From Megascapheus bottae (taxonomy: Eukaryota; Chordata; Mammalia; Rodentia; Geomyidae), in assembly GCA_024803745.1 (NCBI GenBank), contig JANJXV010000188.1, positions 434,001 through 498,000 of the forward strand: a DNA stretch of 64,000 nucleotides, written 5' to 3'. A model generated the notes under the pieces. It ran no database searches, was not told the origin of the DNA, and saw nothing but the letters and a program-made list of their open reading frames with translations. Position 1 is the first letter of the stretch, and every line of letters begins with the position of its first letter. Positions 24,572 to 36,250 of this stretch are shown one piece after another. The position numbers and the translations under genes are program-made.

Positions 24572-24711
24572 CTTCCCTTTTAATTTTTACCTCCTTTTCT
24601 GCTCGGAACTTGGATCCCTCCCTCTTGATTTTTAAGTTTTGTTTTCAGTTGGGGGTATCATTTGTGCTGCATATGGTATTTTTATTTACTTCAGGAAATG
24701 CATTAAGTGGT

Positions 24712-24945
24712 CAGGTACTGGTGCTCAGGCCTGTAATCCTAGCTACTCAGGAGGCTGACTTCTGTGTATCATGCATGGAAGTCAGCCCAGGCAGGAATGC
24801 CCATCATTCTCTTCAATTAATCAGAAAAGAAGCTGGAAATGAAGGTGTGCTGTGCTTAGAGTATGCTAGCCTTGAGCAAAACAGGCAAGAACGTGGGAAA
24901 GGCCCTGAGTTCAAGTGCCAGCACTACCACCTCCCAAAATAACTC
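24712..24945 (+). mobile_element. B1/ID composite SINE
   Basis: Head cctgtaatcctagctactca; tail ccctgagttcaagtgccag. A CA-rich tract follows at 25018-25070. Confidence 0.88.
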
Positions 24946-25589
24946 ATGAGTAGAAATCTAGGTATATCCACATGTAAGCAAGTATGAGGACTTGCACTGA
25001 ACTGTAGCACGGAAGACACACACACACACACACATACATATACTCACACAGACATACACACACACACATACTACTTAAATAGCTCTTAGTTATCATTACT
25101 ACATCTATGACTACTTTTCTGCTATAAAATGTATAATGTGATGCCTTGACCTCAATGAGTTATTCCCTTACTATAGACATTTTCTTGGTAGGTCATGGAG
25201 CTTGAACTCTGAGCATGGGTGTTGTCCCTGAGCTCTTCAGGTCAAGGTTACTGCCTTTTCCCTTGTGCCACAGTCCCACTTCCACTACAGATATTCTTTA
25301 GAGACAACTGTCTTTGCCTACATATGCTGCCTTTAGAGTGTTTAATTGTAGGGGTACAGCTTGTAACACCCAATCCTCTCTGTATTTTACAAGTTAATTA
25401 TATCTCCTTAGTGTGTATAGTTTAATAGTTTAAATAGATTTGAGACTGGCATTTAGACACTTTATAGTAGGGTCTTTTTTTTAGATATGATCGAAGTTTA
25501 CCACGAAATGTGCAAAATACAAGTGAGAAACTTTACACATATGAGCAGGTTGTAGGATAGTTTGAGGATTATTGTCCAAAGCCAGCTTG

Positions 25590-25755
25590 GGCAAAATAGT
25601 CACTGTGAAAACTTATATCCAAAAATCTATTCAGAAAAATGCACGAAGACACCGTGGCTCAAGTGGTAGAGCTCTAGTCTTGAAAGTGAAGTGGCTCAGG
25701 GACAGTGCCAAGGCCCTGCCTTCATCCCAGGACTGCACCAAAATACAAGTGAGAA
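25590..25755 (+). mobile_element. ID-like SINE half
   Basis: Tail half with ggctcaagtggtagagctc and aggccctgccttcatccc. Confidence 0.7.
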
Positions 25756-25999
25756 TATAAAGATTGTATCCAAAGTCCATGAAGATGGCAAGGACTGTTT
25801 CTCTGGACAATGCTGAGTCACAGCAGAGGCCTCTTGCTCTTTTTCTGAACTGTTTCAGCATGAAAGGAGATTTGGGTAAAGCAGCCTCTTTCTCTCCGTC
25901 CTTTCTTTTCTCCTCTTCTCCTCCCATTCCTCTTCCTCCTTCTGCTTTCTCCATCCTCCTCTTCTAATCATTTATTATAGCATCAATTTAGGGCATGGG

Positions 26000-26190
26000 C
26001 CTTTTGTTTGGCTTTTTCACTCAATATTCATTGTCCACCCCTTGAGGACCCCCCTCAGTTCTGTTTCTTTGTACTTGGATTGGGAATCTGCTACCTTTTT
26101 CTGCTGAGGTTGGCTTTGAACTACTATCCTCAGAACTCAGCCTCCAGAGTATTTAGGATTACAGTTGTGAGTCTCTAGAACTCTATAAAT
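26000..26190 (-). mobile_element. B1/ID composite SINE, diverged
   Basis: Antisense pattern: gaggttggctttgaacta, then ctcagcctccagagtattta. Confidence 0.65.
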
Positions 26191-26384
26191 GATTGTGTTT
26201 TATAATTAACTGAGAGATAATTATAGTCCTACTTTGTCCAAAAACAATCATAAACTATTACTGATCATCATTAACCCCAAGAATGTATCTGATCTCATTT
26301 GTTTGAAATAGAAAAATAAAATCACATTCTGCATTTTGAGGATAATTTGCTTTTAGCCTTTAGGTTCAAAACTACTAGCCGCGT

Positions 26385-26620
26385 GCTGGTAGGTCAGGCT
26401 TGTTATCCTAGCTACTCAGGAAACTGAGATCTGTGCATCAGTGGTTCAAAGCCATAAGGGCAAGAAAGTCTGAGAGACTCTTATCTGCAAGTAACTCTCT
26501 AAGAGCTGGATGTGGAACAATGGCTAAAGTGATCATGTACTAGCCTTGTGGAAAAAGCTCGTGAACAATGCCCAGGACCTGAGTTCAAGTCTCAGCACTG
26601 GCACACATGCACAAGTATTA
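26385..26620 (+). mobile_element. B1/ID composite SINE
   Basis: Head cttgttatcctagctactca; full-length with a moderately diverged tail. Confidence 0.85.
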
Positions 26621-26819
26621 GGACAATATAAATATGTGATAGGCAGTCCCTAGTTTATTGGAATTGGCTAGGCAAATCTGTGAAAGCTTTTTAGTGCTTG
26701 ATACATGTGTTACTAGGTCAACACATGGTGTTCTAATGCTAGATGTTTTGAGTCCATTTTCCACTCATGAAACAAATACCTGAGAATGAACGCCTAAATC
26801 AAGAGAGGTTTAAGCAGGG

Positions 26820-26960
26820 CATTATTGGCTCTGACTTGTAATTCTAGCTGCCCAGAAGGCTGAGAACTGAGGATTGCAGTGCAAATTGAACTTGGTTTGC
26901 AAAGGGTATGAAGCTCTTATCTTCAGTTAACAAGAAGATGGAAAGAACCAAAAAGAACAG
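26820..26960 (+). mobile_element. B1-like SINE head fragment
   Basis: gtaattctagctgcccag and gaaggctgagaactgaggat, then the tail is lost. Confidence 0.7.
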
Positions 26961-27330
26961 AAATCCTGGCCAAGTTTGTGAGATCAGTGCTGCGGGTGCA
27001 AGAGCTATTTCGTGGCAACCAGCTGGTTTTCACCCATCTTCTTCCAGATGGTTTACCAGAGTTCGGCTGGCTCTTGCTCAACTGACCTTCCCTCAGAGCT
27101 CAGTGAGGATGCCCCTACCAGCTGGGCTGGCAGCCTGCAGGTGGACTGCAGTCCATCCAAGCCCCGCCCCGCGGCCCCACCCACCCGCGCTTAGACACGC
27201 CCCTCCTGCCCAGAGGACCATGGGAGCTGCTTGCCTGGAATCCCTGTGGAAAGCACAGTTGGAGGCCAACGGACAGGGGCTCTTGGTAGACCTACTAAAG
27301 GAGCATTTGCAGATTGTCGTACATTGACTT
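26961..27330 (+). other. GC-rich segment with a short Kozak-context frame; unrecognised
   Basis: GC and CpG rise sharply around 27160-27215 (ccgccccgcggccccaccc), unlike the flanks. An ATG in good context (gaggaccatggg, ATG at 27220-27222) opens 35 residues to TGA at 27325-27327. The segment resembles a promoter or first exon, or a retrocopied 5-prime end. It sits inside the spacer of inverted repeat 1. I cannot name a gene. Confidence 0.3.
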
Positions 27331-27464
27331 TACCTTAAAATAGGTACTGCAGTTATAATTTAGATGTTTATTTATGTATAGTTTACTTATCATTAAGAAG
27401 TTGTTCGTTTATTTCGTGGGGAGTGCGTCCTGAACTGGGGTGGGGAAAGGTCTGGGTTTCTTGA

Positions 27465-27580
27465 ACACGGTTAGTGCTGTACCATTTGAGCCACACTACT
27501 TAGGGCTTTCTGGTGGTAAATTGGAGATAAGAGTCTCCTGGACTTCCCTGTCTCCATTGGCTCCAAACGGTCATGCTGAG
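27465..27580 (-). mobile_element. Antisense SINE fragment
   Basis: Contains ggttagtgctgtaccatttg and taaattggagataagagtc, the ID-like part plus the middle of the composite type. Confidence 0.7.
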
Positions 27581-27815
27581 ATATAGGATGAAAGATGTTT
27601 GCCACTAACAACCAACTAAAAGTTTTCTTAATAATAATATTGTCATTTTTCATATATTCCAGTTTCACTCAATAACTTACAAAAAGTTGTTAGGACTTAC
27701 AGAGAAGATTGATTTGACAATTGTAAGTTAACTTGATGAAGAGGTCACTACTGAAATTTATATATCACCTTTTTCTCTCATAAAAGTTTAAAATTTCTGG
27801 ATAAGATGAAAATTT

Positions 27816-28004
27816 AGGGCTGGGAGTTTGGCCAGGTGGTAGAGTACTTGCCTAGCATGCACGAAGACCGGGTTCAATTCCTCGGTACCACATACATAGA
27901 AAAAAGCCGGAAATGATGCTGAGGCTCAAGTGGTAGAGCTTTAGCCTTGAGAAAGTCCAAGAACAGTGCTCAGGCCCTCAGCTCAAGCCCAGGAATGGCA
28001 AAAA
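27816..28004 (+). mobile_element. Dimeric ID-like SINE, young
   Basis: Full-length with target-site duplication aagatgaaaattta at 27803-27815 (approximately) and 28005-28018. Confidence 0.94.
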
Positions 28005-28094
28005 AAGATGAAAATTTATCCAAGTTTTCAAGATAGTCAAGACTTGTTTGTTACAGTTTTAGGTACAGAATATTAACGTTTGCAAGTAAGCTAT

Positions 28095-28315
28095 GTTCTT
28101 GGGCACCTCATTCCTGTAATTCTAGCTAGTCAGTAGACTAAGAGCTGAGGATGGTGGTTTGAAGCCAGGCCACGCAGGAACGTCCATAGTTAACCAGTAA
28201 AAAGTAAAAAGTGGAGGAGAGTGGCTCAAATGGTAGAGCACAACCTTTAAGCTAAAAGCTACAAGGCAGACTTAGAGACTGAGGTTGTGTCTGTGCCAGT
28301 ACATTCCCCAAAAAG
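28095..28315 (+). mobile_element. B1/ID composite SINE
   Basis: Head ctcattcctgtaattctagc, tail ggctcaaatggtagagcac. Confidence 0.85.
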
Positions 28316-28329
28316 GCCACCATAAAATA

Positions 28330-29460
28330 CAAATTGTATGGCATCTGCTTACTATAGGAATGTCACACTCATGATCCTTCTGCCTCCAGAGTAGCTGAGA
28401 TTAAAAGCATGTACCACCATACTCAGTTTCTCCTTCTTGTCCTTCTTCCTTCCTTCCATTTACTGTGCTTCTTCTTTTGGGACAAGGTCTGAGACAAGGA
28501 GAGCCTAGTTAGTCTTGAATTTCAGAGCTTTCTGTCTCAGCCCTCTGGGAGCTGTTATTACACATAAGCTTCACCATAGCTGACATATTATTGTTTCCTA
28601 CCATAGTACAGTTTTTGCATTTTTTAGGAACACTGCAGAACGCACAATTTCATATAAAATTTGTTTCGTTCTGAGATACTTACATTTATTACATAAGCAC
28701 TCTGCATTATTTTCTTGGTTTTTATTTTTTTCCTTGTTACATTTAGTGAAGTTTGAACTCAGAGGCTTGTGCTTGCCAGGTAGTTTGGGGTTGATTTTAT
28801 TTTAACCATTGAGCCATACCCCTTGTTAGCTTTGTGCTTCTGATTGTCTAAATAGGGCCTTCCTTTACCTCAAGCTGTCCTGGACCTCTATCCCCTTATT
28901 TATGCTTCTCACAGAACTGGGATGACAGCATGAATCACCACGTCCAGCTTTTTATTGTTGAGATGAGGGATTGTGAGTACTTGGCTTAGTCTGGCCCTGG
29001 ACAATGATATTATCAATTTCAGCCTCCTGAGTCACTAGAATTAGAGGTGTGAGCCACTGAGCCTGGGCTACACATTCTATGGAAGTCTTTCTTCAGATGC
29101 ATTTATTTTTCTCAGGGAAATATCTGGAATATAAGTGCTAGCTCATAAAACATAAATGTAAATTTTATGAAAATGTCAGATTTTTTTCCCCAACATTGTA
29201 TCCAAAATAATGTAGAAGTGTTAAAATTGCTCTGTATCCTTGATGATCCCATGTGTTTTGGGCTTCTTAAATTTAATTTCTCAGGCTAAAAGTGTAGTGA
29301 TTTTGGCCTTTCATTTTAATTGTTGATGAGGTACATTTATTTGACACTTACTCAGGGGCTTCATCAAAATTTAAGTCATATGAAGCCCTGTATATATAGT
29401 AATTATATTATGAATATATTATGAATACATGGAGCTATTGGGCTAGTAGTTTGTTCATAA
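28330..29460 (-). repeat. Inverted repeat 1, right arm
   Basis: Reverse-complement partner of 21.98-23.28 kb. The same series of SINEs is present in mirror order (antisense B1-like at 28.37-28.59 and 28.74-29.06), followed by the shared unique part 29.09-29.46. Arm-to-arm spacer is about 5 kb. Confidence 0.85.
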
Positions 29461-30600
29461 AATCTGAAACGAAAAAGTATGAAATATTCAGAACTGGTAC
29501 ATCCAGAGAGCGGAATGCTTTCCTAGGTAGGAGCAGGGAATTAGTGTGTCGAAAAGATTGTAAATTATATAGTATTTTAATTAAGGATTACTCCTTGACA
29601 ACAGCATGTAGCTTCATCATGTACATAGTGTGTATGAAGCCTTTGCCTTCAGGTCTCAGCGTCAAATTAAAGACAAAAAGAAAAATAGCATTTTGATAGG
29701 AATAATACATTTACAGTGTCATTTTTTCCACAGGTGCAGATGGTGCACAAAATGCCCTTGGCACCAGAGATGTAATCACACCATCTAATATATTTATGAA
29801 CATTACTGGGACTATGATACTGAGGTAAAAATCTCAGTCTAGTTGTTGTTTTTTTTACTGTGTTGATCTTTTGCTCAGTGGCAAGACATATGTATAAAGA
29901 TTTTCTTTGAGCTCGGCACCAGGGACTCATGCCTGGAATCATAGCTGAGATCTGAGGATCAGATTGAAGCCAGTAGTGGCAGCAAAGAATCAGAAGTGGA
30001 GCTATGACTCAAGTGGTAGAATGGTAGCCTTGATTGTAAAAAGGGAAAGGATAACATTAAGGCCCTATGTTTAAGCTTACTGTGTTAGAAAACAAGAGCA
30101 GGCAAGTTTGCATTTCAATGTAATCTGCTTTTTCGTCTTTCTTAAGTAAGCAGATTTAAAAACATAGAAAAGTGTTATTAGTGAAGAGACTTAATTCGCA
30201 GCAGTGCTATTAATTGGAATAAAAGAAAAGATCATGAGAAAGAACATGTATAGGAATTTAGGGTTATATGCTTTCTTCAGCAATAGATATTTGAATATCA
30301 TAAGTAAAGTACTGTGATTAGCTGAAGATACCTGAGGTCAAGTATTTATTTTTTCTTTTAATTGTTACACAGCATTTCACAGAAAAATTCTGAAGCAATG
30401 AATAGTGATGAATATAAAGATAAAAACTAGTCATAGAAACTGTCACCATACAAAAAGTTTCAAAATTATCTCCTAGACTTCCATAACAAGTTAGATCGCT
30501 GATGTCTTTGAATATTAATATGTTCAGATAATTCCTCCCTGAATACAAGTACCTATGTGCAGATATGATTATACAATCTATCATCTGTAAGTCTGTCTTT
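29461..30600. other. No gene recognised; one SINE
   Basis: A diverged + strand B1/ID SINE sits at about 29908-30100. The rest shows no supported exon or RNA gene. Confidence 0.45.
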
Positions 30601-30964
30601 TCTATCTGTCATTTATGTACTTCCTGGTATTGGAATTGGGGCTTGAACTCATGACTTGTCCTTCTGTTTTGCTTTTATTCCCAAAATTCCTGGTTGAACT
30701 ATGCACCCTAGCTATCACTCTGTGTGTCAGGAAGTTGTGACTGGACATAGGTGTTTGGATTCCTGGTCAATGGCTCTACATCTTAAAAAGACATACTGGC
30801 CATACAAGTCGTGTATCAGCCCCTCTATTCATGATCTTTCATGTCATATACATGTTTCTCATATTTTCCTGTCCCATCCCTGCTAAGAGAGGAAGTTCAA
30901 GCATCTTGTCAGAATGTGATCTCCACATCTCCCACTGGCTCATTGTTCATCCTATTTTCTGCAG

Positions 30965-31058
30965 ACTCCTTGCTTAGTTCTTTTGAAGAAGTGTGCTGCT
31001 CAGTCCTCTGAGGCTGAAGAGCTAAGGATACAAACTCCAGTGAAGGCACGAGGGCAAG
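30965..31058 (+). other. Exon-like segment between consensus splice sites
   Basis: An acceptor (cctattttctgcag ending 30964) and a strong donor (caag then gtaagt at 31059) bound 94 bases open in one frame, giving TPCLVLLKKCAAQSSEAEEL and onward. No protein family is recognised and no partner exon is visible. Such pairs arise by chance in a 64-kb window. Confidence 0.2.
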
Positions 31059-31356
31059 GTAAGTAGTCCAATTTACTTCTAAAAAGTCATTTAACGGAAA
31101 TTTTCTCAACAGATTTACTGTTATGTTAAATGGTCAATCAAAATGATAGCTAATAAAGGTAAGCTTAGAAGTAGATCCACAGAATAATTAAAGTAGTACA
31201 CTGCATTTGCCTTTTTCATTACAGGTCAAAAGTGACCTTGTGAATTGATAATTTTTTAAGTCATCAAGCTCTCTGAATAGGATCAGTGGAGCAAGCCACA
31301 GAATGGGGCTTCGTAATGAGTTTCACTATCCACTCCTGCTCCTGGCCCTACTGTTT

Positions 31357-31554
31357 ACTTTTTTTTTTTGCCAGTGCTGGGCTTGAGCTCAGGGCCTAAG
31401 CACTGTCCTTGCATTTTCTCAAGGCTAGAACTCTACCACTTGAGTCTCAGCACCATTTCTGGCTTTGATCTATGTATGTGTTACTGAGGAATCGAACCAG
31501 GGTCTTCGCGCAAGCTAGGCAAGCACTCTACCACTATGCCAAACTCATGCCCCC
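31357..31554 (-). mobile_element. Dimeric ID-like SINE
   Basis: Antisense full-length copy with target-site duplication ctactgttt on both sides. Confidence 0.92.
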
Positions 31555-31693
31555 CTACTGTTTCTTTTTATCCTGTTGCTTCAATTGCACCCAAAAAATT
31601 AGCCACCAAAATGGTTCCATGCACTTATCTTGGGTAAGCTTCTGTATATATTCAAGTGATGAAGATCTGGGTCACTGAAGTAATTCCTGCTAT

Positions 31694-31881
31694 GCCCGGG
31701 AGCATGGCCTAGTGGTAGCCTCTTGCCTTGCTTGCATGAGGTCTTGGGTCGATTCCTCAGGACCCCATACACAAAAAATGCTGGAAGTGGTGCTGTGGCT
31801 CAAGTGGTATTGCTCTAGCCTTGAGAAAGCCAAAGGTCAGTGTTCAGGCCCTGAATTCAAGTCCTACGAGTGGCAAAAAAA
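31694..31881 (+). mobile_element. Dimeric ID-like SINE
   Basis: Diverged head (gcatggcctagtggtagcct), well-kept ID-like second half, A-rich end. Confidence 0.88.
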
Positions 31882-32339
31882 TTTGCCCTTGGTTACTTTG
31901 AATACTTGAGGATTTGCACTTTTGCTTCTTTAAGGATCAAGTTTTCTTTTGCTCTAAATACCATGATTTATCTGATTTTAGTAGGTGAGACTGATAAAAG
32001 ATAATGGTTTTCTCGGCAGGACATGACTCAGTCTAATGCAGCAGAAGGGCAAGACATGTGTGAGAGAACATAACCTTTGGTATGATCATTATTTACATTC
32101 TATCTTCTCCTATAAGGGGTCTTTGTATTTTCAATAATATAGCCAAAGGAATTTATATCCCAGGTTACTCTAAACAATCAGTGGGACAAAGCATTAAGTG
32201 CTCTGTAATTCATTTCATAAGTATGAATATTGGGACACTCCTTAGAAATGTCAATATCTTATATTCAATATGATACTTAGAGTTATACTCAAAATGGATG
32301 ATTATGATTTGTGCTTCTGATAATAAATACGCCTCATGT

Positions 32340-32581
32340 AGATGGGCACGGTATCTCATGCCTGTAATCCTAGCTAGTCAGGAGGCTGAGATCTGAGGAT
32401 CAGGGTTCAAAGCCAGCCCTGGCCCTAATGTCCATAAGACACTTATCTCCAATTAACCACCAGAAAAATGGAGGTGGTGCTGTGGTTCAATGGGTAGGGC
32501 AGTAGCCTTGGGCTGAGGAGCTCAAGGAAACACCCAGGCCCAGAATTCAGGTCCTATATCCAAGAAAAATAAAAAAATAAG
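32340..32581 (+). mobile_element. B1/ID composite SINE, left-arm specific
   Basis: Full-length with target-site duplication close to taaatacgcctcatgt on both sides. The partner arm lacks it, so it inserted after the inverted duplication. Confidence 0.92.
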
Positions 32582-33574
32582 TAAATATGCCTCATGTGAT
32601 AAAAGTTTAAAGCCCAATCGAAGACTAAGCATTCTGAATTGTGAATCCTATTTTGTTACTAACTCTTAGCTTCTTTCGAATTCGATAATTCTCAGAGGTT
32701 TCAAATTCATAATTTCATATCAAAATCATTAGTGCTAAAGATTTGGGCAGAAATATATCGTGTGCTGTGCTGTGAACTTCAGTATGTGGATTGAGTGAGT
32801 GAAGAATCTGACATAATCTAACTAGTTGTGTCTGAGAGGTGTTTGAGAAGGGTGTTTAATATCACAAAAAACAGAATATTTCATTTTAATGAATTGGATC
32901 AGAAAATAAAATCAAATGTTTATTGGCTAATTAAAATATAGCTCAGCATAGATTCACATTGGATATTTTGCTGTGAATACACACAGATTAAAGAACCAAT
33001 ATGCATGATAACCAAATGGAAGAAAGCCCAGGAACCCATATATACAATAGGAACTTAGGAATCATGGCTTCATGCCATGTTAAAATTGTGTTATATATTC
33101 AAAACTGAATCAGTTTCCCTTTCTGAATATTAACCTATGGAGACACCACCGGTGAACAAACTATGCATGTTTGCATTGTATTGACATGATGGACAAGGTA
33201 TCTGTCAGCAAAGAATTTTAGCTCTAGCACCCCTTCCAATGAAGATGTTGAGAAAGATTTAAATTTCCTTTGTTCCTGAGATGGAAGCCAGAAGGAGGAA
33301 AAGTCCCTATTCAGACAACGGATTTCCTAATGAGACCTTGATCCTCCATGGAAAGAAAGCTGACAGACAAGTGAATCTCTAGGAGGATCATTGTCCAGGG
33401 AGACGAGCAGAGCATGCCTAGGTTCATCATTTTACCCTGACAGTCAGGGGTTGAGCAGTTGTCAGCTAGAAAGATACCCATTATCCTGGTGTTTACGTTG
33501 TAATCAATTGGAAAGAAATTTTGCCAAAAGTCCAAGACTCATTTTTCACACTTAACAAATAACTGTTCTTATGC

Positions 33575-34035
33575 CAGACTCAAAGGAACATAGGCTCAAT
33601 GGTTTTCCTCATTTGTCATAATCAATAGAAACCTTGGGCTCCCCTAGCAGAGATTTACAACAGAACAAACCGAGATACATAAGGCCATATGGTATGATAC
33701 TAAATGAAAGGACCTCCTGGATATAGAAACAAAAGCCATATAATGAGTGATTGATATCCTTAATGTGCTATGTTATCTCTCATCTCTTATGCTGTTCCAG
33801 GCTTATCTCATATTGTTACAGTTTTTCAGCTTGTTGTCTGATATATTGTACATATGCTTATTTGGTTATTTGAAATAGGGTAGGGAAGGGGGAAAAAACA
33901 AGATGAGGGGTGGAGCGGAGGGAGGGAAATGGGGACCAAGACATAAGAAAGGGTATCAATGTTTGTGAAGTAATGCACCTTCTATCTGGTGAATATAATG
34001 TAACATTTCTAATAATTACAATAAAAATATATGAA
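33575..34035 (+). mobile_element. L1 3-prime UTR tail
   Basis: Longest + strand tail here: caaaggaacataggctcaat, then ctaaatgaaaggacctcc, tgcttatttggttatttgaa, G-rich run and tatctggtgaatataatg. The same insertion, shortened internally, is found in the other arm at 56295-56345, so it predates the duplication. Confidence 0.88.
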
Positions 34036-34069
34036 AAAAAGAAATAGCTCTTCTTACCAGATATTTCTC

Positions 34070-34283
34070 CTTTAGATAATCAAGAGCCTGGGATTTGGTA
34101 GGTCCATGTTCAAAGCCAACCCATCATGAAAGTCTGGGAGACTCCCTGTTCACAATAAGTAGCATTAAAGGAGGCAGGCAGTGTGCCTTATGAGATGAGG
34201 TCGAAGCCAGACATGGAGTAGAAAGTTGAGCAAGACTTAAGAGAAGCCCTAAGTTTAAAAGTTGACATGGTCAGAATCTGAAA
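34070..34283 (+). mobile_element. Old composite SINE shared by both arms
   Basis: tcaagagcctgggatttgg and gggagactccctgttcac match the reverse complement of 55.95-56.10 kb. Confidence 0.75.
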
Positions 34284-34309
34284 TCGAGAGAGAGAGGGAG
34301 AGAGAGAGG

Positions 34310-34372
<63 letters not shown>
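34284..34372. repeat. (GA)n purine tract
   Basis: About 85 bases of nearly pure GA on a SINE tail; mirror-symmetric, so able to form triplex DNA. Not present in the partner arm. Confidence 0.96.
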
Positions 34373-34373
<1 letters not shown>

Positions 34374-34654
34374 ACAAGCAGTAAGAAATTGTCCTTTTAA
34401 TTTCTTTAAGCTTATTATACCTTTTTTCTTCCTAAGGGAAAGTTTACATTGTGGTAAAACTTTCAGTATTTAAAACTAACACACTGAATAAAATTCCATT
34501 GAGTTTTCTTTTCAGTGAAAGCTTTTTCTTAATGCATAGATCAATATGCTCTTGTGTCCTTGTGCATCTAGGAAAATACTCTTTCTTTTTCTATTGCTGT
34601 TGATCCTAGGCCTTTAATTGAGGGCTTGGGCACTGAGATGTTTTTCTTTTTTTT

Positions 34655-34912
34655 CTTCTTTCTTTTTTCTGTGCCAGTTCCAAGGCTTGTACTCATAACT
34701 GCGGCCCCGAGCTCAAGCCCCAGGACTTACAAAAAAAAAGAAAGAAAGAAAGAAAGAAAGAGGCATTGTTCTTGCGTTTTCACAGGCTAGTGCTCTACCA
34801 CTTAAGGCACAGCACCACTTTCAGCTTTTTCTCTGTATGTGGTACCTAGGAATTGAACCCAGAGTTTCGTGCATGCTAGGCAAACACTCTACCACTAGGC
34901 CATGCTTCCGGC
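34655..34912 (-). mobile_element. Antisense ID-like SINE with a + strand SINE 3-prime end inside it
   Basis: The antisense dimer is bounded by a duplication close to cactgagatgttttt (about 34632 and 34914). It is interrupted at about 34709-34760 by a short + strand SINE 3-prime end (gagctcaagccccaggact) followed by an A/AAAG run. Absent from the partner arm. Confidence 0.8.
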
Positions 34913-35899
34913 CCACTGAGGTGTTTTTACTCTTGGTTACCACTCACCCATTTGAGCAACAGCTCTACTACTGAATATTTGAAGGTTTATTAAAGATAAG
35001 TCTGTTAGACTTTGATTCCTAAGCAGATTTCAAATATGGATTCTGAGATCTCAGCCTCCTGAGAAGTTAAGATTACAGAAGCACACTAGTAGAGCCCAGC
35101 TGACCATTACCTTTTCTTTTGCTTAATTCAGTATTAGGATCCTTCTTATCATACAAATATCATCTTTTGATACCTAAGCAAATTCTCTCCTGTAAAGTGT
35201 TTCTGTATTCTATTACTATCCTAGTGAAAATATTAGTACTTTAAAAAATATGTATTTGATACCCCATCCTCCATAGCTTATGGGATGTGCAAGGTTGCTT
35301 TCTGTGTTCTTGAGTTAATTGCTTGCTGAAATATTCCCACCAGCCATACTTCTGTATATCTGTAAGGTTTTTCTATAGTCACATGCTTGAATGACATGAA
35401 CAATGACCTGACAACAACCATGGCCTCAATAACAGTGGTTTCACATGAAAATCAGAAGAAAAGAGCTCAGTGGTAAAGACACTGAAAACAACAAAGTTAA
35501 TTTTTTATGAATTCAAACATTTTTACTTAATTAATTTTGAATACCAATTAAGGAATGGTAGCCATGAATTATAGCTGAAATAGGATCTTTACATCTTTAT
35601 CTTATGTATTTGCTTTTTAATTTTTCCTCTAACCTTTAAGAAGCAGAAAGAACTCCAGGTCTGGTAATGAATAATTATCTCATTTGTATATTTGATGTAT
35701 GGGATTGAATGTATTTTCTGAAATACATATACATTTTCAAATACTGTTATTTAATTTATAGATCACACACCAAATAAATGGAGCAGATGATTCTCATGTC
35801 TTCTCTCAGTTGTCTGAATTGGTCTCAGAAGAGTCTGCCTTGCCTCATTATGAGCATTTCTCCATGTAAAATACCACTGAATACCTCTAAGTTCTTTTT

Positions 35900-36040
35900 G
35901 TCTTCCCCCAGTTCTGGGGCTTGAACTGAGACTCAAACTGTGACCCTGAGCCTTCTTTGCTCAAAGATAGGGATCTACCCCTTGAGGCACAGCCCATAGC
36001 TGTCTTTCTCTGAGTATTTTACAGGAGATGAGAGTCTTAT
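35900..36040 (-). mobile_element. Antisense composite SINE fragment
   Basis: cagttctggggcttgaactg through ggagatgagagtctta; left-arm specific. Confidence 0.7.
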
Positions 36041-36250
36041 GGACCTTCCTGCAGCAGCACCCTTCTCCTCTGTGCTCTCCCATTCTCACTGAGGATCATA
36101 CCGCTTCCACCTACAATACTGCAAGAACCATAGGTGCCTTTCACATTCACGACAACTCCAGAGACCATGGTCAGTTTTGTAAATGCTAATCCCATATTTA
36201 GTGTACACCAGATCTTTTCAAGCAATGGTTCTCATGGCCACAATGTTATA

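Larger units (their letters stand above)
32240..36250 (+). repeat. Inverted repeat 2, left arm
   Basis: Aligns as a reverse complement, in collinear order, to 53.38-57.46 kb. Matching stretches include ttatactcaaaatg (32.28), tgctgtgaatacacacagat (32.97), tgcctaggttcatcatttta (33.41), agctagaaagatacccat (33.46), an L1 tail starting 33.57, a SINE at 34.07, gtgaaagctttttcttaatg (34.52), ttgagttaattgcttgctga (35.31), cacacaccaaataaatgga (35.76) and ctgaccatggtctctgg on the minus strand (36.17). Arm-specific insertions account for most length difference. It lies on the promoter side of the zinc-finger gene. Confidence 0.92.
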
